A stretch of DNA of 64,000 bases, from contig NZ_AP018248.1 of NCBI RefSeq assembly GCF_002368295.1, positions 2,849,977-2,913,976 of the forward strand, in the 5' to 3' direction. This DNA comes from Tolypothrix tenuis PCC 7101 (lineage in GTDB: Bacteria; Cyanobacteriota; Cyanobacteriia; Cyanobacteriales; Nostocaceae). Positions 9,299-18,625 of this stretch are shown here, piece after piece (the stretch's first letter is position 1; each line of letters opens with the position of its first letter). Under the pieces are notes generated by a model. That model made no database searches. It saw only the letters and a program-made list of their open reading frames with translations, and had not been told where the DNA came from. The position numbers and the translations under genes are program-made.

Positions 9299-10246
9299 AT
9301 GTTCCGGAAAATCACACTTAAAAATATTGAAAATTTATTAGCTTTTTTAACATTATTTACGGACACAGAAGCACAGCTATACAACATAGAAACCGAACCC
9401 TTGACTTTAGATCCCTATTGTTATTCTAAAGAATTTAATAAGTTCATTACATCTGTTTATCAAGAAAATTTTGTTATTGATTTTGATTGGCCAGCTTGGC
9501 AAAATGAAGCCGAGCATCTGGTAAAAAATCCAGAGTTATTAATTGTAGCTGACATTCTGACATTGCAGAAATTGTTAACAACTCACATCCGTAAAGAGCG
9601 CTTTTGTAGCGGTCATTTAGCTGCAATGATTAAAAATGGTCATTTTCTGGCAATTTTCCACAGGCTACAAGCAATCCATGCAGCTTTAATGTTAGAAAAG
9701 TCTGACAATCACGGTAAACGAAATATGATGAAGCAAATGTCAGTTTTTCAAGGCGATATTACTCAGCTACCAGTAGATGCGATTGTCAATGCTGCCAAAA
9801 ATTCCCTACTGGGTGGTGGTGGTGTTGATGGCGCAATTCATCGTGCAGCTGGGCCAGAACTTTTGGCAGAATGTCGTCAGTTGCATGGTTGCGCTACAGG
9901 AGAAGCGAAAATCACCAAAGGTTACAAACTAAAAGCAAAATGGGTAATTCACACTGTCGGCCCAGTTTGGCACGGAGGTAATCAAGGTGAAGATGAGATG
10001 TTAGCTCGATGTTATCGCAACAGCTTAACTTTGGCAGAACAATATCAAATTAAAACTATTGCTTTCCCAGCCATTAGCACAGGGGTTTATGGCTTCCCCT
10101 TGGAACGCGCCAGCAAAATTGCGATCGCAGAAGTTAACAAATTCCTCAACAACCATCAATCTATAGAACAAGTGATTTTCGTTTGTTTTAGCCAAAGTGC
10201 CTATGATTGCTACATCACAGGTGTACAAGAAGTTGCAGAAAGCTAA
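9299..10246 (+). CDS. Macro-domain protein with N-terminal DUF6508-like domain
   Basis: 315 residues. The C-terminal part (about 148-315) is a macro domain of the MacroD/YmdB type: GDITQLPVDAIVNAA, then the NSLLGGGGVDGAIHRAAG loop and AISTGVYGFP, the motifs that bind ADP-ribose and hydrolyse O-acetyl-ADP-ribose or mono-ADP-ribosyl adducts. The N-terminal 130 residues resemble DUF6508 (NLLAFLTLF...HIRKERFCSGHL...); its function is unknown to me. The ATG at 9299 is preferred over an upstream in-frame start at 9260. It is convergent with the TetR gene, leaving only 20 bp between stops. Confidence 0.85.
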   Translation: MFRKITLKNIENLLAFLTLFTDTEAQLYNIETEPLTLDPYCYSKEFNKFITSVYQENFVIDFDWPAWQNEAEHLVKNPELLIVADILTLQKLLTTHIRKERFCSGHLAAMIKNGHFLAIFHRLQAIHAALMLEKSDNHGKRNMMKQMSVFQGDITQLPVDAIVNAAKNSLLGGGGVDGAIHRAAGPELLAECRQLHGCATGEAKITKGYKLKAKWVIHTVGPVWHGGNQGEDEMLARCYRNSLTLAEQYQIKTIAFPAISTGVYGFPLERASKIAIAEVNKFLNNHQSIEQVIFVCFSQSAYDCYITGVQEVAES

Positions 10247-10266
10247 TAAGCTGTTGTTGAATTTGG

Positions 10267-10884
10267 TCACTTAGCGTTATTGACAATCAAATCGATCATC
10301 GTATTAATCACGCGATCGCTCTCCATTGGTAAAATCTCTTTACCATGCAACACATCCTGAACAATATGAAAATGCACTAATGACCCTAATAAAATCCTGG
10401 CCACTGCTTCTGGATCATTAATTTTCAGTTCAGGATGACTAGCAACGTATTGAGTCAGGGTTTCTACCACTGGTTTAATCATGGCGCGCACACAAATCTG
10501 CGCTAACTCTGGAAACCGTCCAGATTCGCCAATTAACACCCGCATCAATGCCCGATGTTCTTGATCTGCTACCATGTGCTCTAAAGCTTTGGTTCCTAAC
10601 TGGCGTAATACAACTGTTGGTTCACCTTGGAGAGGTTCTGTACCAAATATAGAGTTAAACTTTTGCCGTGATAAATGCTCAAGTAATACTTTAAATAGTT
10701 CTTCTTTATCCTGAAAGTGGCTGTAGACTGTGGCTTTAGACACCCCCGCAGCGACAGCCACTTTATCCATACTTGTACCAGCATAGCCATGCTTAAGGAA
10801 CTCCTGCATCGCGCCTTGCAGAATTTGTTCTACTTTCTCAACTGAACTCTCGCGTTCTACTTCGTCAGCTTTTGTGCGTGCCAT
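10267..10884 (-). CDS. TetR/AcrR family transcriptional regulator
   Basis: 205 residues. The N-terminal helix-turn-helix is clear (about residues 20-65: ILQGAMQEFLKHGYAGTSMDKVAVAAGVSKATVYSHFQDKEELF, quoted as a region only by its ends in practice) and a C-terminal ligand/dimer domain of the AefR-like TetR_C type follows (LMRVLIGESGRFPELA). It is divergent from the devBCA-type exporter that begins at 11162, so it most likely represses that operon and responds to an exported or toxic compound. Two matching putative operators lie in the shared upstream region. The inducer is unknown. Confidence 0.92.
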   Translation of the reverse strand: MARTKADEVERESSVEKVEQILQGAMQEFLKHGYAGTSMDKVAVAAGVSKATVYSHFQDKEELFKVLLEHLSRQKFNSIFGTEPLQGEPTVVLRQLGTKALEHMVADQEHRALMRVLIGESGRFPELAQICVRAMIKPVVETLTQYVASHPELKINDPEAVARILLGSLVHFHIVQDVLHGKEILPMESDRVINTMIDLIVNNAK

Positions 10885-11086
10885 TTGTGAATCAACTTTG
10901 CTTATAAATTATTTTACTGGGGAATGGGGAATGGGGAATGGGTAATGGGTAATGGGAGAGGAGGAAGATGTAGACGCTTTGCGGCTACTCTGCGAGTTCT
11001 CCTTCGGAGTACCCGCAGGGTGGGGGATGAAGAGAAAATAACAAACACTAATTACCAATTACCAATTACCAATTACCACTTGACTA

Positions 11087-11133
11087 AACTACTCGGTTTA
11101 GTTTAGCATAATTTTGAACTGGACGGTTTAGTT
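11087..11133. promoter_or_regulatory. Paired putative TetR operators upstream of devB-like gene
   Basis: Two 17-bp sequences of the form AACT-N3-CGGTTTAGTT lie at 11087-11103 and 11117-11133, exactly 30 bp apart (about three helical turns). Each is an imperfect palindrome with AACT/AGTT ends, as is usual for TetR operators. The second ends 28 bp before the devB-like start codon. Binding by the divergent TetR protein is inferred from position. Confidence 0.6.
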
Positions 11134-11161
11134 TAATTGCCGCCAGTAAGAGGGGAATACT

Positions 11162-12469
11162 ATGGCGCAAAACTGGAATTTAACGGGTTTTCGAGCTTCC
11201 CAAACTATTTTTAAGTCACCTGCAACCATAGCAATCATTACAGCTTTAGTTACAGCAGGAGCTAGTGTTTATACGGTAAATAAGTTTCAGGCTGATTCTG
11301 GGACAAAGCCGGAAGTAACAGCAGCTATGCAACCTGCGGTAAAAACTGTAACTGCGTTGGGAAGACTGGAACCGAACGGCGAGGTAATTAAGCTATCTGC
11401 GCCGACGGCTAATGAAGGAAATCGCGTCGAGCAGTTGTTGGTGAAAGAAGGCGATCGCGTCAAAGCAGGACAAGTAATTGCAATTATGGATAGTCGCGAT
11501 CGCTTACAGGCGAGTTTGGATGAAGCGCAAAGACAGGTGGAAGTTGCTAAATCCCGTCTGGCGCAGGTAAAAGCTGGTGCAAAGCAGGGAGAAATTGCAG
11601 CGCGTCAAGCTACTATCAACCGTCTGCAAGTTGAACTAGCAGGAAGCATCAGAACGCAACAAGCCACAATTAATCGTTTAGAAGCAGAACTGCAAGGACA
11701 ACAGCAAAGTTTACAAGCCACCGTAGCACGTGTAGCGGCTGAGAAAAGCAACGCGCAAGCTGATGTGCAACGCTACGAGAGTTTATATAAAGAAGGTGCA
11801 ATTTCTAGCCAAGAAGTTGATCGCCGCAGATTAAGCGCTGAAACTTCTACCCAGCAATTTATCGAAAGCCAAGCCACTAAAGCCAGAACTGTCGCCACCC
11901 TAGAACAACAAATTAACGAAGCTAAAGCCAATCGCGACAAAACTATAGCCACTCTGCAACAGCAAATTAGTGAAGCTAAAGCCACCCTCAACCAAACTGC
12001 GGAAGTTCGTCCCACAGATGTAGCTAACGCGCAAGCCGAGGTAAATAGCGCGCAAGCTGCTGTAGAAAAAATTAGAGCGCAACTCAATCAAGCATATATT
12101 CGTGCTCCCAAAGCTGGACAAATTCTCAAAATTAATACCCGTGCTGGTGAAACTGTTGGCAATGATGGGATTGTGGAACTAGGCCAAACCGATCAGATGT
12201 ATGCAGTTGCAGAAGTATATCAAAGTGATATTCATAAAGTCCGGCCTGGTCAAAAAGTCAAAGTCAGCAGCGATTCTCTTCCAGGGGAATTACAAGGAAC
12301 CGTCGATTGGATCGGAATGCAGATACAACGGCAAAATGTGATTAATGCCGACCCTTCCAGTAATATTGACGCAAGAATAGTAGAAGTTCATGTGCGGTTA
12401 GATCAAGCATCCAGCGCCAAAGCTGCTCAGTTTACCAATTTGCAAGTTAAGGCGGTGATTGAGCAATGA
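11162..12469 (+). CDS. devB: DevB-like membrane fusion protein (HlyD family) of an ABC exporter
   Basis: 435 residues. One N-terminal transmembrane helix (about 21-41) anchors a periplasmic adaptor: a biotinyl-lipoyl-like half (VKEGDRVKAGQVIAIMDSRD), a long alpha-helical hairpin (about 110-300) with repeated Gln/Ala-rich coiled-coil segments, a second lipoyl half (QAYIRAPKAGQILKI) and a beta-barrel. In DevBCA systems this subunit bridges the inner-membrane ATPase/permease to a TolC-like outer-membrane channel. RBS AGAGGGGAA precedes the ATG. The stop overlaps the start of the permease gene by four bases. It may be a DevB paralogue, so the symbol names the family and not proven heterocyst function. 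Confidence 0.9.
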   Translation: MAQNWNLTGFRASQTIFKSPATIAIITALVTAGASVYTVNKFQADSGTKPEVTAAMQPAVKTVTALGRLEPNGEVIKLSAPTANEGNRVEQLLVKEGDRVKAGQVIAIMDSRDRLQASLDEAQRQVEVAKSRLAQVKAGAKQGEIAARQATINRLQVELAGSIRTQQATINRLEAELQGQQQSLQATVARVAAEKSNAQADVQRYESLYKEGAISSQEVDRRRLSAETSTQQFIESQATKARTVATLEQQINEAKANRDKTIATLQQQISEAKATLNQTAEVRPTDVANAQAEVNSAQAAVEKIRAQLNQAYIRAPKAGQILKINTRAGETVGNDGIVELGQTDQMYAVAEVYQSDIHKVRPGQKVKVSSDSLPGELQGTVDWIGMQIQRQNVINADPSSNIDARIVEVHVRLDQASSAKAAQFTNLQVKAVIEQ

Positions 12470-13641
12470 TTGGATTTATCTCTCAATTCCAGCGACGCAC
12501 ACCTTTAGGATGGTTGCAATTAAGTCATCAAAGAAGCCGTTTATTAGTTGCACTATCAGGTATTGCCTTTGCAGATGTTCTCATGTTTATGCAACTGGGG
12601 TTTCAGACTGCATTGTATGACAGTAACACCAGATTGCACCGCAGTATGCAAGCTGACATTGTGCTGATCAGTCCTCAAGCGCGAAACTTGGCGAATATGT
12701 CCAGCTTTACCAGACGGCGACTTTATCAAGCAATGGACTTTCCAGGGGTAAAGTCAGCTGAAGGTATGTATATTAACTTTGGCGATTGGAAGAATCCTCA
12801 AACCAAGAAAAAGACGGCGGTGCTAGTCATGGGATTTAACCCTGACAAGCAAGTATTGGACTTACCAGAAGTCAACCGCCAAAAAGATATTGTTAAACTA
12901 CCAGATACAATGCTTTTCGATCGCGCCTCTAGAGGAGATTACCAAAATGCGATCACCCAAATTAATAGTGGAAAACCTGTCACCACAGAAATCGACCGCC
13001 GCACAATAAACATTAACGGCTTATTTTCCGTCGGTGCATCCTTTATTGCCGATGGTACATTAATTACTAGCGACCAGAATTTTTTACGAGTATTTCCCAA
13101 ACGTGATGCTAGCAGCTTGAGTATTGGTTTAATTCAAGTGCAACCAGGGTACGACCCCAAGCAAACTGCTACAGCCTTAAAATCTCATCTAGGTGAAGAT
13201 GTCAAAGTTTTAACCAAAGCAGAGTTTATCGAATTTGAAAAAGATTACTGGAAAACCAACACTGCGATCGGCTTTATCTTCAGCCTCGGCGTATCTATGG
13301 GATTCATGGTTGGCGTGATCATCGTTTATCAAGTTCTCTCAACAGATGTCAACGCCCACATGAAAGAATACGCCACCTTCAAAGCGATGGGTTACAACAA
13401 CCTCTACTTATTAGGTATCGTCTTTGAAGAAGCGATAATTATGGCAATATTAGGCTTTCTACCTGGCTTCGGCGTTTCTATAGGACTATATGCACTGACA
13501 AGGAACGCTACAAATTTACCTTTATATATGACCTTAGCCAGAGCCATCCAGGTACAAGTACTCACCATCATTATGTGCATGATTTCCGGTGCGATCGCCA
13601 CACGTAAAGTTCAATCTGCTGACCCCGCAGATATGTTTTAG
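12466..13641 (+). CDS. devC: DevC-like ABC exporter permease
   Basis: 391 residues with the MacB/FtsX topology: one N-terminal membrane segment (about 27-47), a large periplasmic domain (about 50-265) and three C-terminal membrane helices (about 270-290, 320-345, 355-380). The ATGA overlap with the devB-like gene indicates translational coupling. In heterocystous cyanobacteria DevC pairs with DevA to push glycolipids out through DevB and TolC; paralogues exist for other cargos, and the neighbouring TetR gene suggests an inducible one here. Confidence 0.9.
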   Translation: MIGFISQFQRRTPLGWLQLSHQRSRLLVALSGIAFADVLMFMQLGFQTALYDSNTRLHRSMQADIVLISPQARNLANMSSFTRRRLYQAMDFPGVKSAEGMYINFGDWKNPQTKKKTAVLVMGFNPDKQVLDLPEVNRQKDIVKLPDTMLFDRASRGDYQNAITQINSGKPVTTEIDRRTININGLFSVGASFIADGTLITSDQNFLRVFPKRDASSLSIGLIQVQPGYDPKQTATALKSHLGEDVKVLTKAEFIEFEKDYWKTNTAIGFIFSLGVSMGFMVGVIIVYQVLSTDVNAHMKEYATFKAMGYNNLYLLGIVFEEAIIMAILGFLPGFGVSIGLYALTRNATNLPLYMTLARAIQVQVLTIIMCMISGAIATRKVQSADPADMF

Positions 13642-13748
13642 TCATTTGTCATTTGGTAATTGGTAATTGGTAATTGGTAATGGGAATTGATACCCCAGTC
13701 CCCAATCACCAGTCTCCAGTCCCCAGTCCCTAATCCCCAATCCCTGCT
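13642..13748. repeat. STRR heptamers between devC-like and devA-like genes
   Basis: TTGGTAA-type heptamers (about 13652-13685) followed by CCCCAGT/CCCCAAT-type heptamers (about 13692-13745) fill the whole intergenic space. The insertion separates two genes that are expected to be in one operon. Confidence 0.75.
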
Positions 13749-14447
13749 ATGAATCCAGTAATCTCTATCCAAAAACTCGACCACTACTTTGGTCAAGGTC
13801 AACTGAAGAAGCAAGTTTTGTTTGATATCAATTTAGAAATCAATGCTGGCGAAATTATCATCATGACTGGGCCTTCGGGTTCTGGTAAAACTACATTATT
13901 AACTTTGGTGGGAGGCTTGCGTTCTGCTCAATCTGGTAGTTTGCAAATATTGGGAAGGGAACTCTGCGGTGCAAATGCAGCGCAACTTACCGAAGCTAGA
14001 CGCAGCCACGGTTATATTTTCCAAGCGCATAACTTGCATGGTAGTTTGACCGCTCTTCAGAATGTGAGAATGGGGTTAGAACTGCATCAAGATATTTCAC
14101 CGCAGGACATGAAACAGCGCTCGGCGGAAATGCTAGAGCAGGTAGGATTAGGACAGCGCCTCAATTACTATCCTGATGATTTATCAGGTGGACAAAAACA
14201 ACGGGTGGCGATCGCACGTGCTTTAGTTAGTCGTCCTAAAATTGTCCTAGCAGATGAACCAACGGCGGCGCTTGATAGTAAATCCGGGCGAGATGTGGTT
14301 AACCTCATGCAACAATTAGCCAAGGAACAAGGCTGTACAATCTTGATGGTGACTCATGACAACCGGATTTTAGACATAGCCGATCGCATCGTTCACATGG
14401 AAGATGGTAAGCTAGCACAGGATCGGGCTGTAACCGTAGCAGTATGA
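13749..14447 (+). CDS. devA: DevA-like ABC exporter ATPase
   Basis: 232 residues, a complete ABC nucleotide-binding domain: Walker A GPSGSGKTT near residue 41, Q-loop, signature LSGGQKQR near 142, Walker B IVLADEPTAALD near 164 and the H-loop VTHDNR near 198. It belongs to the MacB/LolD/DevA exporter class. It powers the DevC-like permease and lies 107 bp downstream of it, behind STRR sequence. Confidence 0.93.
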   Translation: MNPVISIQKLDHYFGQGQLKKQVLFDINLEINAGEIIIMTGPSGSGKTTLLTLVGGLRSAQSGSLQILGRELCGANAAQLTEARRSHGYIFQAHNLHGSLTALQNVRMGLELHQDISPQDMKQRSAEMLEQVGLGQRLNYYPDDLSGGQKQRVAIARALVSRPKIVLADEPTAALDSKSGRDVVNLMQQLAKEQGCTILMVTHDNRILDIADRIVHMEDGKLAQDRAVTVAV

Positions 14448-15022
14448 AATTTACATATTAAAATTTGTTCACAATATTCTGAGGCTGGTATCTGTTCTCT
14501 TCATCAGAGCGATCGCACAATTCTTTTAAAGCTACCAGTTAACTCATACAGCATACTACAAAGTAGTGATAGCCTGATTCAGGACATAAAATTGTTATGT
14601 TCTGACTTTTGTAATTAATGAATCTAAAAAGTGTTGTATTACCATTAGTAATCAAATTCAATTTTCATCCATAGATAACAGCCCGAATAATTTGCATTTA
14701 TCAATAGAAATTAATCTAGTCAATTACATAGCTTAAAAATCAGCTAACACTCAATTAACATGCTAATTATTTCTATGTAATTGTTTATATATGCAGCCTA
14801 ATTCTTTTTATAAATACCTTGATTAATTATTAATTACTAAATAAAAAATCGATAAAATTTCAAGTTTTTTGAGTATTTTCCTCAGCTTTGCGTACTTATA
14901 CTGATGGCAAGTGAAAATACTGTAAATAAACTATTATTATTTGATTTTATGCCATATTAGTAACTGTAGTTATTATTGATCAAGCAGTTAGAAAAATAGC
15001 TGCTCACAATATAAGTTAGTTT
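14448..15022. other. AT-rich intergenic gap, nothing recognised
   Basis: 575 bp, strongly AT-rich, with one HIP1-type octamer near 14510. I see no convincing open frame, hairpin terminator or repeat. It likely contains the promoter of the DUF928 gene. Confidence 0.5.
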
Positions 15023-15754
15023 ATGCCAGCAAAAATTCGACATTTTTTGAAATCACCACTTTTAGGAATAGCATTGATAATTTCATCATCTATTTTTCCT
15101 ATATCCATAACATCAGTGATGGCAGGAGTAACGTTTAAACCTCCAGGAGCGCAAGCACCTCAACGCTCATCTGGGGGAGGCTCAAGGGATGGCGATATTT
15201 GTGGATTTGGAACGAAAGTCTCCAATAGTGTATCGGTGACACCGTTAATGCCCAATTCTAATATTGGCTTTACTGTGGCAGATCGTCCCACAATATTTGT
15301 CTACCTTCCAGGTAGTAAAGCGCAAAAAGCATTGTTTACGCTCCAAGATGATGGCTCGAAAACTTATTATCAGACAACCTTAACGTTGCCACAAAAACCG
15401 GGAGTGATGGAAGTAAAACTGCCAACTTCTGTGCCAGCGCTGAAAACAAACAAAAATTATAAATGGTCTTTAGTCATGATTTGCACTGAAGAGCTAGACA
15501 CAGATAGTCCTTGGGTAGGTGGATGGATTCGCCGTGTAGAAGCTGATCGCACTTTAACTAGTAACAATCAAAAACCCATATCATTAGAGCTAATTTCTAA
15601 ATTAGCTGAGACTGGTATTTGGTATGATTCTTTGTCTATTCTGGCAGAATTAAGGCGATCGCAACCAAATAATCAAGCTTTAACTAATGCTTGGCAAGAC
15701 CTTTTAAAATCAGTTAATTTAAATGTGATTGCCAACGAACCACTTGTTAATTAA
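15023..15754 (+). CDS. DUF928 family exported protein
   Basis: 243 residues. A signal peptide (hydrophobic about 12-35) precedes a DUF928 domain. Family features are visible: FKPPGAQAPQRSSGGGSRD, the turn VYLPGSKAQKALFTL, and the C-terminal ISLELISKLAETGIWYDSL with an LAELRRSQP helix. DUF928 proteins are cyanobacterial, probably periplasmic, of unknown function, and recur next to CHASE2 kinases, TPR-CHAT proteins and two-partner secretion proteins, which is the neighbourhood found here. Confidence 0.88.
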   Translation: MPAKIRHFLKSPLLGIALIISSSIFPISITSVMAGVTFKPPGAQAPQRSSGGGSRDGDICGFGTKVSNSVSVTPLMPNSNIGFTVADRPTIFVYLPGSKAQKALFTLQDDGSKTYYQTTLTLPQKPGVMEVKLPTSVPALKTNKNYKWSLVMICTEELDTDSPWVGGWIRRVEADRTLTSNNQKPISLELISKLAETGIWYDSLSILAELRRSQPNNQALTNAWQDLLKSVNLNVIANEPLVN

Positions 15755-15776
15755 TTAACTAATAGGAACTAAAGCT

Positions 15777-15832
15777 AAAGTGGGGAATAAACAATTATTA
15801 AATTATTCCCCACTTTCTATTTTTATAAAATT
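15777..15832 (+). terminator. Strong terminator after the DUF928 gene
   Basis: AAAGTGGGGAATAA pairs perfectly with TTATTCCCCACTTT (14-bp stem, 12-base loop), followed by CTATTTTTAT. It lies between the DUF928 stop and the CHASE2 kinase start and should separate their transcripts, at least partly. Confidence 0.88.
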
Positions 15833-15850
15833 ATTAATTATCAATTTAAA

Positions 15851-18625
15851 ATGGGCTTATTGTTGAAAGCATTATTCGCAAATTTATTTAGGACAGGTTT
15901 AATTAGGACAATTTTTAAGCATTGGCGCTTTGTATTGATAACGGCTCCTAGCATCAGCATCTTGGTGATTGCTGGGGGTATGACAGGTTTATTTCAACTC
16001 CTGGAATGGACTACTATGGAGCAGTTTTTTGCTCTACGACCTCTAGAAGCACGAGAAAAGCGTATTCTCATTGTCACTATTGATGAAAAAGACATTACTC
16101 AAGTTGGTAAATGGCCGATTCCTGATGCTGTTTTAGCTCAACTCCTCACAAAACTCAAGGCTCAACAACCAGCAGCTATTGGTATGGATATTTATCGAGA
16201 TTTGCCAGTAGAACCAGGGTATGAAGAATTAGTTGCAGTGATGAAATCTACACCTAACTTAATAGGTGTCAAGAAACTTGCAGGGGATATGGTAGCTCCA
16301 TCACCAACTTTATCTACACAAGGACAAATAGCGCTTTCTGATTTTGTTTTGGATACAGATGGTAAAGTCAGGCGGGGTTTGCTTTCGGCTGGCGATCGCA
16401 ACGGGGAAATTTTTTTAGGTTTAGCAACGCGCTTAAGCTTAATTTATCTAGAACGTCAACATATTTCTCTAGAAGCAATAGATCAAACAGAGACTACCTT
16501 GCAATTAGGTAAAGCCATATTTACACCCTTAAAAGGTCATGAGTTTATTTATCGCGGTGCAGATGTTGGCGGATACCAAATTTTATTGAACTATCGAGGA
16601 TGTAAAAATCATTTCGATACAGTCAGAATGCGGGATATACTAAATAATTCTATTTCAGAAGAGTTAGTGCGCGATCGCATTGTTTTGATTGGTACTACAG
16701 CTAAGAGTATCAATGACTTTTTCAACGTTGCTTACAATCCGAAAAATCGCAAAGATACTGAACCAATGGCAGGGGTTGTACTTCACGCCAATTTAACTAG
16801 TCAAATTTTAAGTGCTGCATTAGATAGTAGACCTCTCATTCAAGTATGGTCTTACCATGCAGAATGGCTATGGGTTTTATGCTGGTCATTTATTAGTAGT
16901 ATTCTGACTTGGCAATTATTGCACGTGAAATCTTTTGGTAAATGGAGATTGCCAGGATTACCGATAGTAGGAATTATCTTTGCAGCTGCTACTCTTTTAG
17001 GTAGCAGCTATTTTGCTTTTTTAGCAGGTTGGTGGATTCCTAGCATTTCACCATTACTAGCTGTCCTTATCTGTGGAATTGTCATCACCAATTTTTATAA
17101 ACAATCACAACTAGAAAAAGCAAATGAGGAATTACAGGAGTACTCTTACACCTTAGAACGAAAAGTCAGCGATCGCACTAAAGAATTAGAAGTTGCTAAA
17201 ATTGCTGCTGATGTTGCCAACCAAGCTAAAAGCGAATTTTTAGCTAATATGAGTCATGAACTGCGAACACCTTTAAATGGAATTCTAGGTTACGCACAAA
17301 TTCTCGAACGTTCTGAAAAAATAGAGTCTTCAGAATTGAATGGCATCAAAATTATTCATCAATGTGGTTCTCACCTACTCACTCTCATCAATGATATTTT
17401 AGACCTGTCAAAAATTGAAGCTCGAAAACTAGAACTACACAAAACAAACTTTGATTTCTCTTTCTTTTTAATCGGCGTAGTAGAAATATGTCGGATACGC
17501 GCTCAAGAAAAAGGCATCTCATTTATTGATCAATTAGCTCCTCAACTTCCTCGAGGAATCAATGCTGATGAAAAACGGTTGCGGCAAGTTTTAATTAATT
17601 TATTAGGTAATGCAATTAAATTTACCGATGTTGGTAGCGTAACTTTTAAAGTGGAAGTATTACAAACAGAAAATAATCCTGAAAATATATTGAGTAAAAT
17701 TCGCTTTCAAATTGAAGATACAGGTGTAGGAATGACACCCGAACAGCTAGAAAAGATTTTTTTACCTTTTGAGCAAGTAGGCGATAAAAATAAACAAGTG
17801 GAAGGTACAGGATTAGGATTAGCAATTAGCTGCAAATTAGCTGAATTAATGGGTAGCAAAATTAACGTAACTAGTACTTTATCAGCTGGTAGTCAATTTT
17901 GGTTCGATGTGAATCTAGAAGTTATTGAAACAGCTATCAATACTACTACTGTATCTTCCAAGAAAAAAATTGTCGGTATTCAAGATAAAAAACCAAAGAT
18001 TTTAATTGTAGATGACCAACCAGAAAATCGTTCTGTAATTATCAATCTCCTGCAAGCAATAGGATTTAGTTGCTGGGAAGCTACTAATGGAAAAGAAGGT
18101 TTAGAAATAGCCATAGAGATTCAGCCAGACTTAATTGTCACTGATTTAAAAATGCCCATCATGGACGGTTTTGAAATGATGCATAATTTAAGAAATTTGC
18201 ATCAGTTTAAAAATGTGCCAATTATTGTTTCATCTGCCAGTGTCTTTGAAAATGACCAAATAAAAAGTTTAGCAGTGGGAGGTAATGAATTTTTAGCCAA
18301 ACCGTTTGAGATAGATGAAATATTTAAAATTTTAGAAAAACATTTACAACTGACTTGGATTTATCAAGAAGATAGCGAATCAGCACTAGATTCTGAAAAT
18401 CAAACAGAGCCAGTAATCATTCCTCCACCTGCAACTGAATTAGATCAGCTGTTTGATTTAGTAATGAGAGGTAATTTTCATAGTATACAAATACTATTGA
18501 ATGAGATTGAAGCTGCAGATCAAAAATTTGCACCTTTTTGTCACCAAATTAGAAAACTGGCTGATAACTTTCAAGGCAAACCTATTCGGGCAATTATTAA
18601 ATCTTATCAGGATATCAATTCATGA
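15851..18625 (+). CDS. CHASE2-domain hybrid histidine kinase with receiver
   Basis: 924 residues. After one N-terminal transmembrane helix (about 30-50) comes an extracytoplasmic CHASE2 sensor (about 55-330: ILIVTIDEKDITQVGKWPIP), then membrane helices (about 340-425) and a short coiled coil. The kinase core follows with phospho-accepting His in MSHELRTPLNG (about residue 469), N-box INLLGNAIKF and G-boxes. A receiver domain starts near 715 with phospho-acceptor Asp in VTDLKMP near 763. The extracellular signal is unknown. Its stop overlaps the next kinase gene (ATGA), so the two are probably one phosphorelay. Confidence 0.93.
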   Translation: MGLLLKALFANLFRTGLIRTIFKHWRFVLITAPSISILVIAGGMTGLFQLLEWTTMEQFFALRPLEAREKRILIVTIDEKDITQVGKWPIPDAVLAQLLTKLKAQQPAAIGMDIYRDLPVEPGYEELVAVMKSTPNLIGVKKLAGDMVAPSPTLSTQGQIALSDFVLDTDGKVRRGLLSAGDRNGEIFLGLATRLSLIYLERQHISLEAIDQTETTLQLGKAIFTPLKGHEFIYRGADVGGYQILLNYRGCKNHFDTVRMRDILNNSISEELVRDRIVLIGTTAKSINDFFNVAYNPKNRKDTEPMAGVVLHANLTSQILSAALDSRPLIQVWSYHAEWLWVLCWSFISSILTWQLLHVKSFGKWRLPGLPIVGIIFAAATLLGSSYFAFLAGWWIPSISPLLAVLICGIVITNFYKQSQLEKANEELQEYSYTLERKVSDRTKELEVAKIAADVANQAKSEFLANMSHELRTPLNGILGYAQILERSEKIESSELNGIKIIHQCGSHLLTLINDILDLSKIEARKLELHKTNFDFSFFLIGVVEICRIRAQEKGISFIDQLAPQLPRGINADEKRLRQVLINLLGNAIKFTDVGSVTFKVEVLQTENNPENILSKIRFQIEDTGVGMTPEQLEKIFLPFEQVGDKNKQVEGTGLGLAISCKLAELMGSKINVTSTLSAGSQFWFDVNLEVIETAINTTTVSSKKKIVGIQDKKPKILIVDDQPENRSVIINLLQAIGFSCWEATNGKEGLEIAIEIQPDLIVTDLKMPIMDGFEMMHNLRNLHQFKNVPIIVSSASVFENDQIKSLAVGGNEFLAKPFEIDEIFKILEKHLQLTWIYQEDSESALDSENQTEPVIIPPPATELDQLFDLVMRGNFHSIQILLNEIEAADQKFAPFCHQIRKLADNFQGKPIRAIIKSYQDINS

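Noticed and set aside
9299..10246. Macro-domain protein as DarG antitoxin of a DarTG pair
   Set aside because: No DarT-like ADP-ribosyltransferase is adjacent and the N-terminal domain does not resemble one.
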